Source of the DNA: Planctomycetota bacterium
GTDB taxonomy: Bacteria > Planctomycetota > Planctomycetia > Pirellulales > UBA1268
Assembly: GCA_014238855.1 (NCBI GenBank)
Contig: JABAAH010000012.1
Coordinates: forward strand, 1-64,000
Reading direction: 5' to 3'
Length of the DNA: 64,000 nucleotides
In this document: positions 19,199 through 28,775 of the stretch, piece after piece
How the letters are laid out: the number at the start of each line of letters is the position of its first letter
How positions within the stretch are numbered: the first letter of the stretch is position 1
Notes under the pieces: generated by a model
What the model saw: the letters and a program-made list of their open reading frames with translations, nothing else
Databases searched by the model: none
What the model was told of the DNA's origin: nothing
Program-made: the position numbers and the translations under genes

Positions 19199-20323
19199 AT
19201 GAACGTTTCGAAAATATTCAGTATCTCGTGGTGTTGGTGCTTATTGTGCGTTCCTCTATTTACATCGTTTCAGCCTTACTTTGTATTTGGGCAGGGGGAC
19301 GTACGGGCGGCAGGAAAGTTTCAAACGTGGGATGTGAATAAAGACGGTGTTCTCACTCGAGAAGAAGTTCCTGCGGGTCCCCGTCGTATGTTCGAACGCG
19401 TCGATACCAATAGTGACGGGAAAATTACCCTCGAAGAGCATCGCTCGGGTGGTCGTCAACCAGATAGAAATACCCCAACTGACTTTGACAAGAAACAGAA
19501 TGCTCTTCGATGTACCATTCGGCAGGCATGGGTGCAGGAGCCCACCGGTATTGAACGGGAGTATATTGTTCGTCCCGCAAAAAATGATACTCGTTCGTGC
19601 CCGATCACAATTCTTTTTCATGGAAACGGCGGTTCAGCAGAACCAATGATTCGTAATTGGGACAGAACGCTCACAGATCATATTCTTGTAGCGGCACAAG
19701 GGTATGAAAATAGCTGGAATATTACAAAAGAGAGATCGAAGGCCCCAGATGTAGATTTTGTAGAGATGATAGTAGAAGAGGTTCTCAAGCGTTATCCACA
19801 AGCCGACGAGTCTCAGATATCACTCATTGGCTCTTCAAACGGTGCTGGCATGGTGTATCGATTGCTTATAGAAATGAATGACTCGGTTCGTATCAAGAAC
19901 GCGATTGCATTTGTTTCATCATTAACTGAATCACAATATCATGATGAACAATTTTGGAAACGGACTGATGAGACAACAAGTCGTTATGATCGGGCGGTTG
20001 AACTTTCTGAGAGGCGACGCATCATAACAGTCCACGGGTCTGCTGATTCTGTCGTTCCTTATGATGGGGGGCGAGGGCCTGGTGGTGCGCATTTATCGGC
20101 TCAAGGAAGTGCATATGCATGGGCAGTTGCTCAAGGATACCGTGGAGACAAAAGGCCCGATGTTGAGGGAAAACCGTGTGGGGAAAAACTTTTCATGTAT
20201 GACTATCCAGAAGGTGGCGTGACGCATATCAAAGTGCTTGATGGACGACACGGCCTTGGTCCTGGTGGAGCTTCTGTGAAACCACTACTTGTAAAAATGC
20301 TTGGCTGGTCAGCCGGTTCATAA
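19199..20323 (+). CDS. secreted EF-hand esterase/poly(3-hydroxybutyrate) depolymerase-like hydrolase
   Basis: A signal peptide is followed by two EF-hand-like calcium loops, DVNKDGVLTREE and DTNSDGKITLEE. An alpha/beta-hydrolase of the LpqC/PHB-depolymerase/feruloyl-esterase type follows. Its oxyanion stretch is ITILFHGNGG, the nucleophile elbow is IGSSNGAGM (GxSxG, central Ser), then VHGSADSVVPYDGG and a late His in LDGRHGLGPGG. This is a plausible Ser-Asp-His triad. ATG 19199 is preferred over ATG 19175 because AAAAGGAG lies 7 bases upstream and the signal peptide begins there. The natural substrate (an ester of a polysaccharide or polyester) is unknown. It is a single gene with an EF-hand/esterase fusion layout common in planctomycetes. 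Confidence 0.88.
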   Translation: MNVSKIFSISWCWCLLCVPLFTSFQPYFVFGQGDVRAAGKFQTWDVNKDGVLTREEVPAGPRRMFERVDTNSDGKITLEEHRSGGRQPDRNTPTDFDKKQNALRCTIRQAWVQEPTGIEREYIVRPAKNDTRSCPITILFHGNGGSAEPMIRNWDRTLTDHILVAAQGYENSWNITKERSKAPDVDFVEMIVEEVLKRYPQADESQISLIGSSNGAGMVYRLLIEMNDSVRIKNAIAFVSSLTESQYHDEQFWKRTDETTSRYDRAVELSERRRIITVHGSADSVVPYDGGRGPGGAHLSAQGSAYAWAVAQGYRGDKRPDVEGKPCGEKLFMYDYPEGGVTHIKVLDGRHGLGPGGASVKPLLVKMLGWSAGS

Positions 20324-20473
20324 ACAGAGTTTTACCGTCAGCGTGTATCAGTTTTGCAGGTTACGAGAGGCTTGTCAGTCATTCTTACCTATCTTCTTTC
20401 CTAGTGCCGATTCTTTTCCTAAGCGGAAAGGATTGCCTAAGCCGTAAGAATTCTAGACAGATTGGAGTGTACG

Positions 20474-20665
20474 ATGCGTCGAATGGTTCTCGTTGCCGTC
20501 ATCATGACAACAATGTTTCTAGCTTCCAGTGGGGAGGCTTCTGCGGCTCGTTCTTCCCGGCAAAGTCAATCGGTAGCGACACGTCGTTTTCGTCCGTTTG
20601 CACGGCTCATTGAACTGGAGCGACGTAAGAATGAATGGTTACGGAGTGTCTTTTTCAATCGTTAG
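20474..20665 (+). CDS. small secreted arginine-rich protein, unknown function
   Basis: A 63-residue protein with a signal peptide (MRRMVLVAVIMTTMFLASSGEASA, cleavage after ASA). The mature part is basic and serine/arginine-rich, ending RLIELERRKNEWLRSVFFNR. From memory, similar short planctomycete proteins end in a LxELERRKNxWLR motif, but I cannot check this here. ATG 20474 is chosen because GGAG lies 6 bases upstream; an in-frame TTG at 20462 is less likely. It lies between the esterase and a pseudogene on the same strand. Confidence 0.7.
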   Translation: MRRMVLVAVIMTTMFLASSGEASAARSSRQSQSVATRRFRPFARLIELERRKNEWLRSVFFNR

Positions 20666-20751
20666 CGCAGCGATTATGTGCAAGAAGTAATGAGAAATTT
20701 CTAAGAGTGTTTTTGGTCGGGAGTATGAAGTGAAGTCCTCCCGGCCATTGA

Positions 20752-21390
20752 TTCATTCTTGACAGTTTCGATTGTGGAGGTTCTCCTGTCCCTCGAGTCT
20801 TCGGAGGCAGAAGCCGTCGTGCTGGCATACTTGGGCCGGGTAGTGTTCTTACAGTGTCAGTGAACGGAATCGAGACATCACCAGTGACTCGTGGTGTTTA
20901 GATTTTAGAGCGGATTCTTGGAACACCCACTCCTCCCTCATCGGATGATGTGCCTGCCATAGACCCGAATATTCGGGGTGTGAAAACTATCAAGTCCCAG
21001 CTTGAGAAGCATCGTTCCTCGGCTCCATGTAACGAATGTCATCACAAAATAGATCCACTCGATTTTGCCATGGAATGTTTTGATCCGATTGGGTGAACAC
21101 GAACCGCATACGATTTGCGTGGAAAAAGAAAGGTTGATACGGCGGGAGTCTTGCCGAGTGGTGAATCGTTCTTAAATCTTGCGGAACTAAAGGAAATATT
21201 GGTACGTCGCGGACCATTTTTTGTACGAACGCTTGTCACACATCTTTTGACTCGCGCTCTTGGACGTCATATCGAAGCAGAAAATCGATTTGATATAGAT
21301 AATATAATGAAGACAGTAGAAGATGGCGCTTCCTGGTTTCGAGATCTTGTTGTAGCCGTTGTTACTTCAGATCTTTTCGATCGCCCATAG
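20752..21390 (+). pseudogene. decayed C-terminal remnant of a DUF1588/DUF1585 planctomycete protein
   Basis: One continuous frame (frame of position 20752) reads as the end of a DUF1592/1588/1585-type secreted protein. The DUF1588 part has GSVLTVSVNGIETSPVTRG, ILERILGTPTPP, VKTIKSQLEKHRS, CNECHHKIDPLDFAMECFDPIG. The DUF1585 part has VDTAGVLPSGESF, FVRTLVTHLLTRALGRHIEAE and FRDLVVAVVTSDLF. It is broken by TAG at 20899-20901 and TGA in the FDPIG(stop)TRTAYD segment near 21094. Both stops fall where the family usually has Trp (RGxWILE and FDPIGxWR), so each is explained by a single G-to-A change of TGG. No upstream part (DUF1587, DUF1595, DUF1592) or start remains. Confidence 0.85.
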
Positions 21391-21432
21391 AGACCGTATG
21401 AAATGATCATATTTCTTTCGGAGAGTTACAGA

Positions 21433-22068
21433 ATGGTACACCATCAATTTATGTTATGTCTTCTTGCAATGTGTCCAGCAGTGATTGTTTCTGGAGGGGA
21501 TATCAGAGATTCACTATCAACCGAAAAATTTGAAAATAGAGCAGCGGAGCGTGGCAACTGGTCATTTCAAGAAGGGATCGCTTCAGTTTTTTCTGATCCA
21601 GAGTTGTATAAAAAATACACAAATCACGGTCCAATATTAAAATGGGAAACGAATTGTTCTCAAGGTACGACAGCCTTTGACATGAAATCTACAGATTGTC
21701 AGCGGGTCGTTTTTACCCTCAATGGTGATGGTCATATCTTTAGGATTTCATTGATAGACCATGAAAAGGCAATGAATTCGTTCCAGAAAAAAAGTAAGTC
21801 GCGGATGATAGCTTGGGCTGAAAAATCATCAAAGGCAAACAAAGGAGAATCACTTCAACCAGATGGATTTCCATCGCTTGGAGAACTCAATAATAAATGG
21901 ACGCACATATCTGTTGCTGTTCGAGAAAATACAGCATCAATCACAATCGGTGATTTTCAGACAAGCATTACACACAAAGCAATGCAGCGAGATAAAGAAG
22001 AGATTACTATCTCATTTGCATCTGGTAGTTTTCAGCTTCGCGACTTCACGTTTCAGGAAAATAAATAA
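21433..22068 (+). CDS. secreted hypothetical protein, possible LamG/DUF1080-like fold
   Basis: A protein of about 211 residues with an N-terminal signal-like segment (HHQFMLCLLAMCPAVIVSG). The mature part shows a beta-rich pattern, with GNWSFQEGIASVFSDPE, ILKWETNC, NNKWTHISVAVRENTASITIGDFQ and FQLRDFTFQENK. This resembles the jelly-roll seen in LamG or 3-keto-disaccharide hydrolase (DUF1080) proteins, but no diagnostic motif is present, so it is only a suggestion. ATG 21433 is taken as start because the signal peptide follows directly; ATG 21403 is also in frame. It begins 42 bases after the DUF1588/1585 remnant and may once have shared its transcript. Confidence 0.65.
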   Translation: MVHHQFMLCLLAMCPAVIVSGGDIRDSLSTEKFENRAAERGNWSFQEGIASVFSDPELYKKYTNHGPILKWETNCSQGTTAFDMKSTDCQRVVFTLNGDGHIFRISLIDHEKAMNSFQKKSKSRMIAWAEKSSKANKGESLQPDGFPSLGELNNKWTHISVAVRENTASITIGDFQTSITHKAMQRDKEEITISFASGSFQLRDFTFQENK

Positions 22069-22156
22069 GCCCGTTATGCATTTCTGGACACCAACGTCAA
22101 CGGTATTGAGAAGTGAAGTTCCTAAAATTTTAAAACAGTTGAACTGTTGGTTTTGA

Positions 22157-23203
22157 ATGAAAGTAAGAGAAATGTCATTTCAATATGCACTGTCTGTATG
22201 CGCTCAAAGTATTCTTTTGTTGGTATTTATCATAAGGCCAATATACGCCTCTGATCCCGTTCGCATGGGCTGTGGTGTTATGACTTTTGATACCGTTCCG
22301 GGCTGGGGTCTGAATGCTGAGGGAAATCCACAAATTGGTCCGACACATGGAAGCGTTGTTGTAGACAGTCAAGGGCAGATTTACACAAGTTCCAATCTTG
22401 GAATTTTTGTTTTCTCACCAGAAGGAAAGATCGTGAAGCGGTATCTAGGGAAAGACTATACAGCAATTCACGACATGAAAATGCGAAACGAAGGTGGGCA
22501 GGATTTTATATATGGTGCACGAAATCAGGCTGGTGAAGGAATAAAGTTTGAAGCTGCAACAGGTACAATCGCACTACGTTTTGGAATTCCCAGTAAACAA
22601 GAGTGTGGACTTGAGATAGAGAAATGGGCTCCAACGGCAATTACGGTTGGACCTGATCACGATATCTATCTTGCGGATGGCTATGCGAGCAATCGTATTT
22701 TTAGATTCAGTAAAGAAGGCAAGTACCGCTCTCACTTTGGAACTAAAGGGAACGGCTTAAAGGAATTTAATACTGCGCATGGCATGACTCTTGATGATCG
22801 ATACGATCCGCCACGACTCTTAATTTGTGACCGAAATCATAAGCCTAAGGGTCGATTGGTACATTACGATCTTGATGGTAGATATATCGAAGAGGTTATT
22901 ACCGGGCTTGGTATGCCAACGTCCGTAGCCATTCTGGGTGACTATGTGGCAGTGCCAGATCTCCACGGACGAATTGTGATTCTCGATAAAAGCAACACGA
23001 TCATAGCAGTGCTAGGATCGAATACAGATCCCAAGACTCGGGGCAATTTTAAGGTTCCACATGAGCATTGGAAGGAGGGGATATTTAGTGGAACGCACGG
23101 TTCATGCTGGGATGCCAGTGGCAATCTGTATGTTCAAGACTGGAATAGCTCTGGCCGGATTATGAAACTTGTCCGAGTATTTCACGATCAGACCGAGATG
23201 TGA
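22157..23203 (+). CDS. secreted NHL-repeat six-bladed propeller protein
   Basis: A 348-residue protein with an export segment (LSVCAQSILLLVFIIRPIYASD). NHL-type repeats follow: GSVVVDSQGQIYTSSNLGIFVFSPEGKIVKRY, ITVGPDHDIYLADGYASNRIFRFSKEGKYRSHFG, and LLICDRNHKPKGRLVHYDLDGRY (each quoted in part). This is the fold of peptidyl-alpha-hydroxyglycine amidating lyase-like and other six-bladed propellers. The specific reaction is not evident. It follows the LamG-like gene by 88 bases on the same strand. ATG 22157 is used; ATG 22172 is also possible. Confidence 0.8.
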   Translation: MKVREMSFQYALSVCAQSILLLVFIIRPIYASDPVRMGCGVMTFDTVPGWGLNAEGNPQIGPTHGSVVVDSQGQIYTSSNLGIFVFSPEGKIVKRYLGKDYTAIHDMKMRNEGGQDFIYGARNQAGEGIKFEAATGTIALRFGIPSKQECGLEIEKWAPTAITVGPDHDIYLADGYASNRIFRFSKEGKYRSHFGTKGNGLKEFNTAHGMTLDDRYDPPRLLICDRNHKPKGRLVHYDLDGRYIEEVITGLGMPTSVAILGDYVAVPDLHGRIVILDKSNTIIAVLGSNTDPKTRGNFKVPHEHWKEGIFSGTHGSCWDASGNLYVQDWNSSGRIMKLVRVFHDQTEM

Positions 23204-23231
23204 TCGAGCATACGTCACCACGTGACGACAA

Positions 23232-25271
23232 CTATTGATCGGGAACAGGGCCCCCCACATTCTCTTTCTGAGGCGGCTTACCGCCGGTCATGGTGAGATA
23301 GAAGGGTTCTGGTAAGGCTTCTTTGTCACTTCTTAAAAATTGACTGAAGATGAGACCATCTTCAGGCCATTCTATTGTTGCAGTGAGACGTGCACGCACC
23401 CAGATTGTTTGGGATTCAGCCACGTATTCAGAAACATCAAAAAAATTACCACCAAACCCACCATGGTTCGCAGCACGGGTATCGAGATTTGTCCATAGTT
23501 TTCCATCAGGTGAAATATCGAGTGCAGCAATTGCTCCTGGGTCGTACGGCGAGGGATCGCCAGTCGTCCAAACTTTAATTGTTGCTTTGAGTGTCGCGTT
23601 TCGAATCAAAAAAGGGGCATCAAACTTAAAGATGACGACACCCTCTTTTTCCGACACTGTGGGACGAATAAATGTGCAGGCACCGGCGGAATGTTCGGTA
23701 TAGCTTTCTACATCGTTCATGGAAACGAGATGTTGTTTCCATGAATCATCGAGAAGATTAAAACGGACATCTTTAAAAGGAGGCATTGTCCAAGTCGTTG
23801 TATATTCCTGTCGAAGGCGGTGCCCGTTGATGTTTTGAGGAGTGGACCGAGTCCCACACAATTTGAGGATGTACTCGCCTTCCTTTGACGTAAGTTCCTC
23901 AAGACCACTAATTTCCCATGCAGTTCGATTACCAGAGACTGTGACATTCTTGAGGGGTACGTCACGGCCATCACGGAGCAGTTGGAAGTCAGCGGTTGTA
24001 AGACTGAGGATGGGCTCGTTGAATCCTAAATGCAGCCACCTGAGCGGAGTCGTCCTATAGCTGGATACTCCAGCAAATTGGACTTCGAGTAATTTATTAT
24101 TTATCGAAGCAGTAGGTGTTGGAGATACGCTAATTTTGCTCGCTTGAGGCAATACGTTCGAGAAATAAAATAGAGACAACATGACCAAGAGCACGGTAGT
24201 TGACGCTGTGATAGATGAATGTCTTTTAAAATAAAGGAGACTTCGTTTCAGCAGTGTCTGCGGTTTTGCTGCGAGAGGCTGACCAGAAAGAAGAGCATCA
24301 ATATCTTGTGCAATTTTTTCAGCATTCAGGTATCGATCGTGGGGGTTTTTTGAGAGACATTTTTCAGCAATGATATCAACTCCAGCACGGAGTTTTTTCT
24401 CAGAAACACGAAGCCTGTTTGGTGGCTGTTCGTGGATAATCCGGGCCGTTTCGAGAAACGACGCATCCTTGAGATCATACGGGAGCTTGCCGGTAAGAAT
24501 TTCGTGCAGTATGACGCCAAGAGAATAGACATCACTCCGCGAATCAACTTTCCGTCCGGCACATTGTTCGGGGCTACTATATTGGCGAGTTCCAAGAAAC
24601 GTACCAGTTTCAGTTGTATCATCATCTTGCTCTATTCGAGCGATGCCAAAGTCAATAACCTTTGGATAGCCAGTGGAATCAACGAGTATATTACTTGGCT
24701 TGAGATCACGATGAATCACAGAACGTGCGTGTCCGTAGGCTACAGCTTTACATACAGATGAAAAGAGACGCAGGCGTTCTACATTTGACAAGCGATGGTA
24801 GTTGGCAGCTTTCACCAAAGGCATCGCATCTTGAACAAGTTCCATTACAAAGTATGGAAAAGTCTCACCATGCTGTTTGATAGATCCAGCGGTATAGATT
24901 TGCGCAATTCCAGGATGGGAAAGTTGTCCTAAGAGTTCCGTCTCGCGTTGGAATCGCTGGAATGCACGTGGTGATCGATGGCTTGGTCGCATGACTTTGA
25001 CAGCGACGTCTCTCTCAGGCAATCGCTGTCGCCCTTTATACACACGACCCATACCACCTGATGCGAGGAGCGACTCTATAACGAAATCTCCAAGATCAAT
25101 TCCAAGAAGAGAATCAGTCTGCTCGACAACAGTTTCTTCATTACCTAAGCCAAAATCTGTGGTCCGTCTTGATAGTTCTTCAATCGAAGGGACGGTGTCA
25201 TGATTATCAACAGGTAGTGATTCGTTGGGATTCTCAGCACTTGGCAACTGTTGCTTTGGTCGGATTTCCAT
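23232..25271 (-). CDS. transmembrane Ser/Thr protein kinase with extracytoplasmic domain
   Basis: A 679-residue Hanks-type kinase. Kinase landmarks are ESLLASGGMGRVYKGRQ (Gly loop), VAVKVMR (catalytic Lys), VIHRDLKPSNILVD, VIDFGIARIE and RQYSSPEQCAGR, spanning about residues 55-330. A single hydrophobic segment near residue 355-375 (ASTTVLLVMLSLFYFSNVLP) is followed by about 300 extracytoplasmic residues with an Ig-like or discoidin-like beta pattern (LLDDSWKQHLVSMNDVESY, LTATIEWPEDGLIFSQF). The outer part is probably the sensor. It converges with the NHL gene 28 bases away. Its target is unknown. Confidence 0.93.
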   Translation of the reverse strand: MEIRPKQQLPSAENPNESLPVDNHDTVPSIEELSRRTTDFGLGNEETVVEQTDSLLGIDLGDFVIESLLASGGMGRVYKGRQRLPERDVAVKVMRPSHRSPRAFQRFQRETELLGQLSHPGIAQIYTAGSIKQHGETFPYFVMELVQDAMPLVKAANYHRLSNVERLRLFSSVCKAVAYGHARSVIHRDLKPSNILVDSTGYPKVIDFGIARIEQDDDTTETGTFLGTRQYSSPEQCAGRKVDSRSDVYSLGVILHEILTGKLPYDLKDASFLETARIIHEQPPNRLRVSEKKLRAGVDIIAEKCLSKNPHDRYLNAEKIAQDIDALLSGQPLAAKPQTLLKRSLLYFKRHSSITASTTVLLVMLSLFYFSNVLPQASKISVSPTPTASINNKLLEVQFAGVSSYRTTPLRWLHLGFNEPILSLTTADFQLLRDGRDVPLKNVTVSGNRTAWEISGLEELTSKEGEYILKLCGTRSTPQNINGHRLRQEYTTTWTMPPFKDVRFNLLDDSWKQHLVSMNDVESYTEHSAGACTFIRPTVSEKEGVVIFKFDAPFLIRNATLKATIKVWTTGDPSPYDPGAIAALDISPDGKLWTNLDTRAANHGGFGGNFFDVSEYVAESQTIWVRARLTATIEWPEDGLIFSQFLRSDKEALPEPFYLTMTGGKPPQKENVGGPVPDQ

Positions 25272-25418
25272 AATTATGCTCGTTCATCCAACGTATAGAA
25301 GCACGCCCAGGCCCCAGCATTTGAGAGAATAAATTATCTTTGAGCTCTTTACCAGCATAAACACTGAGCAAATCGAAATATTCCAGGAAATCTGTTGGCC
25401 GGATAAACTACAAAGACT

Positions 25419-28400
25419 ATGCCACTTTCTATTCAATATATTGCCAGTTTGGATGCCATTGTTGATGAGGCCGTTGAATTTCTGTCTCAGCCAGTAGATT
25501 TTTTTACAGCCTACAAAATTGTATTACCCACGATCGGATCTCGTAGTTGGCTTGCAGATGAACTAGCAAAAAGACTTGGATCGACATCAGGAGACCTGGG
25601 TGATGGCATAGTTGCCGGAGTAGACTTTTCTTACCCGGGTTCTTTGTCGCGACTGATTGGATCATGCAAAGATGCGGATGATCCATGGTCTGTGCAACGA
25701 CTCACATTTACAGTGTTAGACATTCTTGCAGAGACGCCGCATTATGATTGGCTTGTCCAGCAAGCAGGGGGCCCGTTGCTTGCAGCCCGACGAATTGCTG
25801 ACAGGTTTGACCGATATCATTTTCGACGGCCAGGTATGATTCTGGCTTGGGAAAATGAAAAGCCAGTACTCGCGCCGATGGCTGGTGAAGTGAGTGCGTC
25901 TGGTGAGCAGATGCTTGTATCGTTAGGGCGGAGTGATCGTTGGCAATTTGATCTCTGGCAATTGGCTCGGGCTGCTATTGATCAGCCAAGTCCACCAACT
26001 CGGGATGCAAATGCCCAAGGACCGGTACCATCAGCAGTTTTGGTAGCAGGACTGGAAGGGCTGGCTTTTCATCAAATCGAACTCCTGAAGAAACTTGCAA
26101 CGCTTCGAAGTGTGAAAGGAATTCAGTGCAATGTCAAAGTGTTGCTTGTGCATCCATCGTCTCCCCTTCGTATTCAATGGGAGCAAACAGCACCATCGGA
26201 AACGCTTGGATATCCACCGAAAAAGCAAGAAGTAGATGTGTTGCAGGCCGGTGATTCTCTGGTGACTTCGTGGTTGCGAGGAACACAAGAAGCTCAAATG
26301 CTTCTTGCATCTCAGGGCCTTACCCCTGCTCACATGGTTCAGAAAGAAAATGATAAAGAGAAAAAGCCAGCAACACTTTTGAAAATACTACAGCAAACAA
26401 TTTCTGATGGTATCTGCAGCACGGAAAATGTTGATGTTCAAGACGAATCCGTACGGATTCATCGTTGTCATGATCTTAGCAGGCAAGCAGAGGTACTCCA
26501 TGACGCACTTTTGCACTCATTTAAGCAATACAAAGATCTTTCTCCTCATGATGTTCTTATTGTGAGTCCCCGTATTTCTGAATTAGCACCCCACCTTGAA
26601 GCTGTATTTAGTAGGACGCTGAAAGGAAAAGGTCATGAGATCGAACTTCCACTTGTGATAGCTGATCGAGGAATTCGTGAAGTGAGTGAAGGAGCAGAAC
26701 TGCTTGTTGCTTTACTCAAACTGGTTGGTTCACGGTGTTCTGTTGAAGACATGTTGGCTGTGGCGACGCACCATCTGGTTCGCAATCATTATGACGTCGA
26801 TGACAATACACTAGAAGTCTGGAAACGCTGTATCGAACGTACACGTATTCGATGGGGTATTGATGGGCCGCGTCGAAAGCGAGATGGACTTGATCAGCCA
26901 GAGTTAGCGGCGCATACATGGTGGCAAGGTTTAGAGAGAATGTTGCTGGGCATTTTGCTTCCAGACGGTGCGCCAGAAGTGGTACTCGGTGGTATCGTGC
27001 CGTTAACTGGTGTGGATACCTCGGATATCGAATCACTCGCACCACTTTTATCAATTGTGCGTGTGATTGATGCCCTCGATCGTCTTGTTAGGAATACCCA
27101 TTCAGTACGTGATTGGTGTGACCACATCGAACAAGCATTAATTCAGCTCGTTGGGGATGATACAGATGCATTGGAAGTTGCAGTCCATGAACTTGATCAC
27201 TTGCGCCGATGTGCAACTGAAACCAGAGTGCCATATCATGATATTAAAACTTTTTTGGTAACAACTTTGACGGCTGCAGTTGGTCACCAACCCCTGCGTA
27301 CTGGTGCAATTACAGCAACTTCTATGATTCCACTTCGTGCAGTTCCGTTTCGGGTAATATGCGTTGCAGGATTTGACGAAGATGCTTCTGAATCGTCTGT
27401 CAATGATAGTGATGACCTTGTTGAACGGCAGCAACTGCTGGGCGATAGTAATCCACGAATCAATATTCGCCGTAGCTTTTTAGACTGTGTTTTGGCAGCC
27501 GGCGACCAATTAGTAATAACATGCACCGGTATGAGTGTTTCTACAAATGTGAGTTTGCCTCTGATAACACCGCTTGCTGAATTTGTTGATTTTGTCAGCC
27601 GGCATGGTGTGCCCATTCAGACAAGAGATGGTGAGGAATATAGCGATATCGAAGTGTTTCATCCTCGACATGCATGTAGCCATGAAAACTTTGTAATGAA
27701 TGGTATCCGGCCAGACGCAGTATGGAGCCATGATCAAAAAGCTTTACATGTAGCAAAAGTATTGGGAGCAACGCCTCAACCTGTGCCGCTCAGGTGTACC
27801 TTACCACCACCCCGAACACTCCTTGAATTAACTGCACTTGCGGCATTTATGCATGACCCACTGTGGCCATTTGTACGTGAAACACTGGCGATTAATCCGT
27901 GGCGAAATGACAACATTGAAATTCCCGCGACTCTCCCACTCGAGCTATCACAGTCTGAGCAACGTGAATTACGGGACAACTATATTCACCAGTTTCTCAA
28001 CAGTGATCATAGTAAAGAATTCGAGCATACTTGGACGGAGTCTGTTCAAGCAGATGGTGATGTTCCGATTTGGGGCTTCGGTGAGTCTGCGATACGAGAA
28101 ATCACAGCATTTGCTGAGGCTGTCGTTCAACAGACAAATGACGATGGACTGTCGCTTTTGAATAGGCAGGCAGAAATGCTTCGTGTCGAAGTGAATAATG
28201 TACAGATTTCAGGAACACTTCAGGCCAGCAAGGACGACTCGACTTCACTTATTTTTCTTGTTCCAGGGGCAAAGACGACGGCACAATTTCAGAGGCCCAA
28301 GTATCTTGCGCTGGGACAATTACTCTTGGCGAAGGCTGCTGGTATACCAATAACTCGTGCCTGCGTTTACAGCCAGCATGAAAAGTGGTCACCCAATGCA

Positions 28401-28775
28401 GTTGATGCCAAGGGAAAACCTCGTAAGGCTGTTATGGTTCGTGAAGTTATTCTCGACACGAGTGTCAATAGCCAGACGGCCAAAGACCTTCTGGGAACTT
28501 TGTGTGATCTTTATCAGCAGGCAGCCGCAAGCGCTTACAGCAGTTTTGGCAAGGCTGCTGCAGAATTTCTAAATGATCAAAATAAATCGAAAAAAACTTT
28601 TAATTCTTTTGTTGCTCACAAATCTTTTGAAAAAAGTCTTGAAGTAGTTGTCCATGGTCGAGGTCCGGTGTTCGATAATGTCTTTTTAGATCATGAACGA
28701 CATAGAAAATTCTTTAATTCATATGTTGCTCTTACCCATTTCAAGCCACGAACAAACATGTATTCTCCAGAATGA
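25419..28775 (+). CDS. recC: exodeoxyribonuclease V gamma subunit RecC
   Basis: This subunit of the RecBCD helicase-nuclease has no catalysis of its own; it holds the complex together, splits the strands and recognises Chi. At 1118 residues it has almost exactly the usual RecC length. Family-like stretches are IVLPTIGSRSWLADELAKRLG near the start, GIVAGVDFSYPGSLSRL (compare the INFPFP segment of RecC), VLIVSPRISELAPHLEAVF, VPFRVICVAGFDEDASE and the C-terminal MHDPLWPFVRETLAINPW. The stop overlaps the recB start by 4 bp (28772-28775, ATGA). Gene order recC-recB-recD in one operon supports the call. Chi specificity cannot be predicted. Confidence 0.93.
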   Translation: MPLSIQYIASLDAIVDEAVEFLSQPVDFFTAYKIVLPTIGSRSWLADELAKRLGSTSGDLGDGIVAGVDFSYPGSLSRLIGSCKDADDPWSVQRLTFTVLDILAETPHYDWLVQQAGGPLLAARRIADRFDRYHFRRPGMILAWENEKPVLAPMAGEVSASGEQMLVSLGRSDRWQFDLWQLARAAIDQPSPPTRDANAQGPVPSAVLVAGLEGLAFHQIELLKKLATLRSVKGIQCNVKVLLVHPSSPLRIQWEQTAPSETLGYPPKKQEVDVLQAGDSLVTSWLRGTQEAQMLLASQGLTPAHMVQKENDKEKKPATLLKILQQTISDGICSTENVDVQDESVRIHRCHDLSRQAEVLHDALLHSFKQYKDLSPHDVLIVSPRISELAPHLEAVFSRTLKGKGHEIELPLVIADRGIREVSEGAELLVALLKLVGSRCSVEDMLAVATHHLVRNHYDVDDNTLEVWKRCIERTRIRWGIDGPRRKRDGLDQPELAAHTWWQGLERMLLGILLPDGAPEVVLGGIVPLTGVDTSDIESLAPLLSIVRVIDALDRLVRNTHSVRDWCDHIEQALIQLVGDDTDALEVAVHELDHLRRCATETRVPYHDIKTFLVTTLTAAVGHQPLRTGAITATSMIPLRAVPFRVICVAGFDEDASESSVNDSDDLVERQQLLGDSNPRINIRRSFLDCVLAAGDQLVITCTGMSVSTNVSLPLITPLAEFVDFVSRHGVPIQTRDGEEYSDIEVFHPRHACSHENFVMNGIRPDAVWSHDQKALHVAKVLGATPQPVPLRCTLPPPRTLLELTALAAFMHDPLWPFVRETLAINPWRNDNIEIPATLPLELSQSEQRELRDNYIHQFLNSDHSKEFEHTWTESVQADGDVPIWGFGESAIREITAFAEAVVQQTNDDGLSLLNRQAEMLRVEVNNVQISGTLQASKDDSTSLIFLVPGAKTTAQFQRPKYLALGQLLLAKAAGIPITRACVYSQHEKWSPNAVDAKGKPRKAVMVREVILDTSVNSQTAKDLLGTLCDLYQQAAASAYSSFGKAAAEFLNDQNKSKKTFNSFVAHKSFEKSLEVVVHGRGPVFDNVFLDHERHRKFFNSYVALTHFKPRTNMYSPE

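Noticed and set aside
20407..20430. Small hairpin (TTTCC/GGAAA) before the tiny secreted protein gene
   Set aside because: A five-base stem is too weak to call a terminator or leader element.
23213..23227. CGTCAC/GTGACG hairpin between the convergent NHL and kinase genes
   Set aside because: Only a 6-bp stem with a 3-base loop and no T-run; not enough for a terminator call.
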